A stretch of 64,000 nucleotides of DNA from Pseudarthrobacter oxydans. GTDB lineage: Bacteria > Actinomycetota > Actinomycetes > Actinomycetales > Micrococcaceae. Location of the stretch: the NCBI RefSeq assembly GCF_034258515.1, contig NZ_CP139438.1:4340001-4404000 (forward strand), read 5' to 3'. Below are positions 59,692-64,000 of the stretch, piece after piece (position 1 is the stretch's first letter; each line of letters starts with the position of its first letter). The translations under genes were made by a program, and so were the position numbers. Below the pieces are notes generated by a model, which was given only the letters and a program-made list of their open reading frames with translations, was not told where the DNA came from and ran no database searches.

Positions 59692-61188
59692 CTAGGGGTG
59701 GGGAGAGTAGTAGGCAAGCGCCTGGGGCCGGACGGTGTACTCCGCGCTGCGCACGCCGGCCAGCGCCTCGCCGTCCACTGCCAGGGCCATGGGTGACCCG
59801 CCTGCGTCGATTCGCAACCGTGTGCCTTCCGACAGGTGGGTGATGCGCGAGGTTGCGACGGTACCGGTCAGCACTGCCCACAGCAGCCGCAGCCGGGCGA
59901 AGGACTCGTCCGCCGTGATCATGCGGACGTCCAGGACGCCGTCATCCATCACGGGCCGGAGCAGGGGCGCGTGGTCCCGCGGATAGTATCGGCCCCGCCC
60001 CACGTAGGCGATCCACACTTTATGCCGCCTCCCGTCGACAGTCAGGGTGGTGGGAGTGCCGGCGGCGAACGTGCGGAACATTGCCACCACGCCGGCCAGC
60101 GGTTTTCCAAGGGCGGGCTGCAGCTGCTCTCGGCGCCGGACAAAGTTCGGGTACAGGCCCACGCTGGACGTGTTCAGCATGGTCAGCTGCGCCGTTTCCG
60201 GATTGCCGGCGAGGCCTCTTTCAACGGTGACGATCCCGACGTCGGCCATGGCGGCCTCGCCCCTCGACGCCGCGGCGACGGCCTCCTTGAGGCTCCCGGT
60301 TCCGGCGTCCCGGGCGAAGTGGTTCAGCGTCCCGCCCGGGAGGACGAGCAGGGGGAGGGATCTTTCGACGGCGGCAGCGGCGGCCGCTCCAACCGTGCCG
60401 TCCCCGCCCCACACACCGAGCGCGCGGGTGCCGGGGTACTCCGCTGTTTTCCGGATCTCCTCGACCAGGTTCTCCTCCGGATGGACGGTGTTTATATGCG
60501 CTTCAGGGAATACTTCCTGCAGCGCCGCGGCTGTCTCCTCGGTGAAGGATCCCCCCAGGGTGTTCACTACGATGCTCAGCCCTTGGCCGCCCGGCAGTTC
60601 CGGCGCCTCAGTCCAGGTACGTCCAACCTGGGGAAAGGGCGGCCGCACCGGCCACCAGTGTCGGGTCACGAGTGCAGCCCCGGCGCCAAGCGCAGAGCCG
60701 AAAAGGACATCGGAGGGCCAGTGGGCTCCGGTGTGTATGCGTGAGTACGCCACCCCTGCGGCTACGGGAGCCAGCACTGCGCCAACGGCGGGCCGGACCA
60801 GTCCTGCCCCTACGGCAAACGCGACCGCCGACGCCGAGTGTCCGGACGGCATGGACGAGCTCGTGGGCTGGGGGTGGACGAACCGGAACACCGGAAGGTG
60901 CTCCGGCAGCGGCCGGGTTCGGGGGAGCAAGGTCTTGAAGATGCCGTTCGTGACGGCGGATGCCACAGCCTGGGCTATGAGTCCATGCAGTGCCGCGCGG
61001 CGCGTCCGCCCCGGGAAGGCCGCCATCACCGCCGCGGCGCCCATCCAGAGCTTGCCGTGGTTGGCGGAGGCGGAGAGGCGCCGGAAGAAGTCGTCGTGGT
61101 TTCCGCCAGGGAGGTCCGAAATATGCCTTAGCAGGTATCTATCAAGCCGACTGATCCAACGATGGCTTCGGCGCCAGTTGCTCTGCAT
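59692..61188 (-). CDS. PAP2 phosphatase/diacylglycerol-kinase fusion
   Basis: 498-residue fusion. Residues about 35-190 are a PAP2-type phosphatase (LLPRTRPLPEH, SMPSGHSASAVAF, YSRIHTGAHWPSDV). Residues about 200-498 are a diacylglycerol/sphingoid-lipid kinase domain (SIVVNTLGGSFTEETAA, GGDGTVGAAAAAAVE, PGGTLNHFARD). Such actinobacterial fusions probably handle phosphatidic acid or polyprenyl phosphates. The 155-bp gap downstream (59537-59691) shows no gene. Confidence 0.88.
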   Translation of the reverse strand: MQSNWRRSHRWISRLDRYLLRHISDLPGGNHDDFFRRLSASANHGKLWMGAAAVMAAFPGRTRRAALHGLIAQAVASAVTNGIFKTLLPRTRPLPEHLPVFRFVHPQPTSSSMPSGHSASAVAFAVGAGLVRPAVGAVLAPVAAGVAYSRIHTGAHWPSDVLFGSALGAGAALVTRHWWPVRPPFPQVGRTWTEAPELPGGQGLSIVVNTLGGSFTEETAAALQEVFPEAHINTVHPEENLVEEIRKTAEYPGTRALGVWGGDGTVGAAAAAAVERSLPLLVLPGGTLNHFARDAGTGSLKEAVAAASRGEAAMADVGIVTVERGLAGNPETAQLTMLNTSSVGLYPNFVRRREQLQPALGKPLAGVVAMFRTFAAGTPTTLTVDGRRHKVWIAYVGRGRYYPRDHAPLLRPVMDDGVLDVRMITADESFARLRLLWAVLTGTVATSRITHLSEGTRLRIDAGGSPMALAVDGEALAGVRSAEYTVRPQALAYYSPHP

Positions 61189-61244
61189 CCACTCACCCTA
61201 TCGCGCTGCTGCACGCGGGTCCGCGGCACGCGCTGGAAGTTTTG

Positions 61245-62438
61245 CTACTCCGCCTTGAGGGGTTTGGCTGCCCCCGCAAGGAGCAGGGCCAGGAGGATCG
61301 GCGCAAGGATGGCCAGGAGCGCGAGGTGGATGCCGGTGAGGTCGCCGAGGTATCCCAGCAGGGGAGGTCCTGCCAGGAACGAGATATAGCCAAGGGTTGA
61401 TACAACGGAGACCCTGGCTGCAGCATGTTTCGGATCATCCGCCGCCGCCGACATCCCCATGGGGAAGGCCAGCGCGGCCCCAACACCCCACAATGCCGCC
61501 CCCACGGCCGCCAGCCAAACGTTTCCGGCAAGCACAAAAAGGCACAACCCCAATGCTGCAGCACCCATGCTGGCCCGCAGCACGGCAGTCCGGCCGTACT
61601 TGTCGATGACCCGGCCGCCGAGGAACCGCATGGCCGTCATCGCCAGGACGAAGAGGGCAAACATCAAGGCACCGGTGGACTCGGAGGTGCCTAGCCCGTC
61701 CACGGAGGCTTTCGCAATCCAGTCATTGCCCGCGCCCTCCGTCAGCGTGGCTCCCAGGACCACCACGCCGATGAGCAGGGTCCGGCTGTCACGCCATGCT
61801 GACGGGCCCTTTGCCGGCTTCGGTTCACCGTCCGGGGTGGACGTTGAGATGTGCGGAAGGAAGTAGCGGGGCGCGGTCAGCGTCACCAGAACCACGATGC
61901 CGGCGATGACCAGCAGGTGCAGGGGCAGGCCGATGCCGAGGTTGGAAAGGCCGGCGCCGATCAGGGCGCCCACAAAGGCGCCGCCGCTGAATGCCGCGTG
62001 GAACTGGGGCATGATGGTGCGCCGCAGTTTATGCTCGACGTCGGCACCTTCAATGTTCTGGGACACGTCCCACAGGCCGATGGCTATGCCGAAGAAGAAC
62101 AGCGCGATTGCCGTGCCGGGGAGCGATGCCACGGAGAGCGACAAGGCGATGCCCACCCCCGCGAGGGCGGCCAGGAGCCCGCCAAACCGTACCGTGTTGG
62201 CGGTTCCGATCTTGCCCACCACCAGTCCCGCGGTGGGCAGTGCCAGCAGTGATCCCACGGCGGTGCACAGCAGCAGCGTGCCCATCTGCCCGGAGGTGAT
62301 GGCCAGGATCTCCGTGACGGCAGGGATCCTGGCGGCCCAGCTGGCGAAGACAAGGCCGTTGATGCCAAAGACCACGAAGGTGGCGGCCGCGGCAGCCTTT
62401 AGTCCGGAGTCCTCCGAGGTACGGATATTGATGCTCAT
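61245..62438 (-). CDS. MFS transporter
   Basis: 397-residue 12-helix MFS protein. The N-terminus AAAAATFVVFGINGLVFASW and ARIPAVTEILAITSGQMGTLL are typical of the YbjJ/FucP-like branch. A charged loop (STSTPDGEPKPAKGPS) splits the two halves. The ATG at 62438 overlaps the DeoR stop by 4 bp (ATGA), so it is under DeoR control. The substrate is unknown, possibly a sugar or nucleoside. Confidence 0.85.
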   Translation of the reverse strand: MSINIRTSEDSGLKAAAAATFVVFGINGLVFASWAARIPAVTEILAITSGQMGTLLLCTAVGSLLALPTAGLVVGKIGTANTVRFGGLLAALAGVGIALSLSVASLPGTAIALFFFGIAIGLWDVSQNIEGADVEHKLRRTIMPQFHAAFSGGAFVGALIGAGLSNLGIGLPLHLLVIAGIVVLVTLTAPRYFLPHISTSTPDGEPKPAKGPSAWRDSRTLLIGVVVLGATLTEGAGNDWIAKASVDGLGTSESTGALMFALFVLAMTAMRFLGGRVIDKYGRTAVLRASMGAAALGLCLFVLAGNVWLAAVGAALWGVGAALAFPMGMSAAADDPKHAAARVSVVSTLGYISFLAGPPLLGYLGDLTGIHLALLAILAPILLALLLAGAAKPLKAE

Positions 62439-63205
62439 ACAGTCACTACTTCCAGGGAACCTTGGTCGAGTTGTGCGCGCTCTTCGGCGCTGAATTTCTT
62501 GTCTGTCACCAGGACGTCCACCCGTTCCAGTCCGGAGACCAGCGCCCTCGCCTGCGCATCCCATTTGGATGCGGAGGCAGCCACCACCACGCGTCCGGCG
62601 GATTCCAGGCCAGCGCGTTTCACGGCTGCGTCATCGATGTCGTGGGCCAGGAGGCCGTCCTTGAGGTCCACCGCGCAGGGTGTTATGACGGCCGTGTCAA
62701 AGCGCAGGGAACGGATATTGGATTCAGCCATGGGGCCGCGGAAGCTCAGCTCGCCCGGGACCAGGCTGCCGCCGGGCAGCAGCAAGGCAGGGCGGGTACC
62801 TGCGGCGTCGGCACCGGCGAGGACGTTGAGGGACCGGAGTGACATCGGCATGATGGTCAGTTCCCTCGCGGACAAGGCGCGGGCAACCTCCGTGGCGGTG
62901 CTGCCGCTGTCCAGCCAGACATGTTCACGGTCAACCAGCAGGCCTGCCACGGCGGCTGCGATGCGCTTCTTGGAGTCCCGGTCCTCCAGCTCGCGCTGGC
63001 CGTAACCTGGATTTTCGCCGCGCACAATGAGGCTGCGCGCTCCGCCGTGGACCCGGCGGAGAACGCCGTTCGCTGCCAGGATCTCAAGGTCACGCCGGAT
63101 CGTCGCCCCCGACGCGTCGCAGGCAACCGTCAGCTCCTCCACTGTTACCTCGTGGCGCCGCCGGAGCATTTCGGCAATGGTGCGATGCCGATCATCCGTC
63201 TTCAT
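62435..63205 (-). CDS. DeoR-family transcriptional repressor
   Basis: 256-residue DeoR/GlpR regulator: HTH MLRRRHEVTVEELTVACDASGATIRRDLE at about 12-40, then the sugar-binding domain (WLDSGSTATEVARAL, LLLPGGSLVPGELSFRGP, SADVAVITPCAVDLKDGLL-like). A perfect inverted repeat overlaps its start codon, indicating autorepression. It precedes and overlaps the MFS gene it probably controls. Confidence 0.88.
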   Translation of the reverse strand: MKTDDRHRTIAEMLRRRHEVTVEELTVACDASGATIRRDLEILAANGVLRRVHGGARSLIVRGENPGYGQRELEDRDSKKRIAAAVAGLLVDREHVWLDSGSTATEVARALSARELTIMPMSLRSLNVLAGADAAGTRPALLLPGGSLVPGELSFRGPMAESNIRSLRFDTAVITPCAVDLKDGLLAHDIDDAAVKRAGLESAGRVVVAASASKWDAQARALVSGLERVDVLVTDKKFSAEERAQLDQGSLEVVTV

Positions 63206-63240
63206 GATCAAATGATAGCAACTTCTGATCATTTGATCAT
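63204..63240. promoter_or_regulatory. 13-bp perfect inverted repeat, DeoR operator
   Basis: ATGATCAAATGAT (63204-63216) and ATCATTTGATCAT (63228-63240) are exact inverted copies with an 11-base spacer, AT-rich in a GC-rich region. The left arm overlaps the DeoR start codon (63203-63205), so binding would block the gene directly. Confidence 0.8.
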
Positions 63241-63242
63241 TA

Positions 63243-63334
63243 GACGCTCTCTCACTTAATGCGGGAAATTTCCCATCGCTCTCTCACCGGTGAGAGAGCG
63301 ATGGCAAAAAAGCCGCAGAAAGTGAGAGAGCGTC
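63243..63334. repeat. Nested palindromic repeat between DeoR and the ABC-F gene
   Basis: A 15-bp outer pair (63243-63257 with 63320-63334) encloses a 32-bp perfect palindrome (63273-63304), which abuts GGGAAATTTCCC (63263-63274). The 10-mer GCTCTCTCAC appears twice direct (63246, 63278) and twice inverted (63290, 63322). It could fold as a cruciform or be a mobile intergenic element. Confidence 0.85.
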
Positions 63335-63338
63335 GGGG

Positions 63339-64000
63339 TCAGCGGGCGCGCTCCACGCGTTTCTCCTCCCACACCGGTTCCGGCGACTCGTACACCTTGC
63401 CGTCGGACCCGAACACCAGGAACCTGTCGAAGGTCCGGGCAAACCAGCGGTCGTGCGTCACGGCGAGGACGGTGCCTTCGAAGTGGTCGATGGCCCGCTC
63501 CAGTGCCTCCGCGGAGTGCAGGTCCAGGTTGTCCGTGGGTTCGTCCAGGAGCAGCAGAGTCGCACCGCTCAACTGCAGCAGGAGGATCTGGAACCGCGCC
63601 TGCTGGCCGCCGGAGAGTGACTCGTACTTCTGTTCCGACTGTCCTGCCAGGCCGTAGCCGTCCAGCGCCCCGGCCGCTGCCTCGCGGCCCAGGCCGGAGC
63701 GGTGCTCGTCTCCGCGGTGCAGGATTTCCAGCAGCGTCTTGCCCAGGAGGTCCGGCCGGACATGGGTCTGGGCAAAGAACCCGGGGCGGATGCGGGCTCC
63801 AAGCTTGACCGTGCCCTCGTGCGGCACTTCGGCGATTTCCACGTCGGAGACGGGCAGGTGCTCGCGCTCCGGATCGGTGCCGCCGGTGGCGAGCAGCCGG
63901 AGGAAGTGGGATTTTCCTGAACCGTTGGATCCGAGGACGCCCACCCGGTCACCGAACCACACTTCGGTGGAGAACGGCTTCATTAAGCCTGTCAGTTCCA
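63339..64000 (-). CDS. ABC-F family ATPase, C-terminal part (cut by window edge)
   Basis: The last 220 residues of a cytoplasmic ABC-F protein, the frame being open to base 64000. The second ATPase domain shows Walker A GVLGSNGSGKSHFLRL, the signature LSGGQQARFQILLLQLSGA, Walker B TLLLLDEPTDNLDLHS, and the His switch VTHDRWFARTF. The upstream half lies outside. Such proteins act at the ribosome, some in antibiotic resistance. Confidence 0.88.
   Translation of the reverse strand, partial: ELTGLMKPFSTEVWFGDRVGVLGSNGSGKSHFLRLLATGGTDPEREHLPVSDVEIAEVPHEGTVKLGARIRPGFFAQTHVRPDLLGKTLLEILHRGDEHRSGLGREAAAGALDGYGLAGQSEQKYESLSGGQQARFQILLLQLSGATLLLLDEPTDNLDLHSAEALERAIDHFEGTVLAVTHDRWFARTFDRFLVFGSDGKVYESPEPVWEEKRVERAR

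Overview
The window looks like chromosomal DNA from a high-GC actinobacterium of the family Micrococcaceae, most likely Arthrobacter or Pseudarthrobacter. This is inferred from uniformly high GC, actinobacterial gene families (WXG100, CsoR, DUF2277, CGNR, class F sortase, QsuD-type dehydrogenase) and the rpsF-ssb-rpsR-rplI/dnaB group. No rRNA, tRNA, transposase, prophage or CRISPR array was found.

Region 1 (1-13.8 kb) is an aromatic catabolism island. A minus-strand block converts shikimate/quinate-type compounds to 3-dehydroshikimate (qsuD) and protocatechuate (qsuB), opens the ring (pcaHG), and runs the beta-ketoadipate pathway (pcaB, pcaD, pcaC, pcaIJ, pcaF) to succinyl-CoA and acetyl-CoA. 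It ends in an IclR regulator. A second IclR gene and two paralogous metabolite:H+ symporters (one cut by the left edge) flank it. No 3-dehydroquinate dehydratase lies in the cluster.

Region 2 (13.8-34.4 kb) is mixed housekeeping and accessory DNA: an ATP-dependent DNA ligase, an AEC permease, an LLM oxidoreductase/GH13/aminotransferase run, a BNR-propeller/MoaD-like pair, a surface protein plus class F sortase pair, a universal stress protein, a csoR-copZ-copA copper operon with twin operators, an orphan WXG100 protein, several transporters, DoxX and a tandem hotdog thioesterase.

Region 3 (34.4-40.7 kb) carries dnaB and the rpsF-ssb-rpsR-rplI operon. They are separated by a DnaA-box cluster, a two-gene membrane protein operon, an FMN reductase with a palindromic operator, and a small secreted protein.

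Region 4 (40.9-54.5 kb) is the most unusual part. A minus-strand, tightly coupled cluster encodes two family 2 glycosyltransferases, a giant secreted repeat protein (propeller, Ig-like and DNRLRE modules), an HPr-kinase-like ATPase, a third GT2, a flippase, a large membrane glycosyltransferase-like protein, two small membrane proteins and a metallophosphoesterase. Beside it, on the other strand, is a lipoprotein metallophosphoesterase with degenerate metal motifs. I read this as an undescribed cell-surface glycan/adhesin system.

Region 5 (54.7-64 kb) has M18 aminopeptidase, an amino acid permease, a two-gene ABC exporter, a PAP2/diacylglycerol-kinase fusion, an autoregulated DeoR-MFS operon with a perfect inverted-repeat operator, a nested palindromic repeat, and the C-terminal part of an ABC-F ATPase cut by the right edge.

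All function calls come from reading the translated sequence and from family knowledge; no database search was run.
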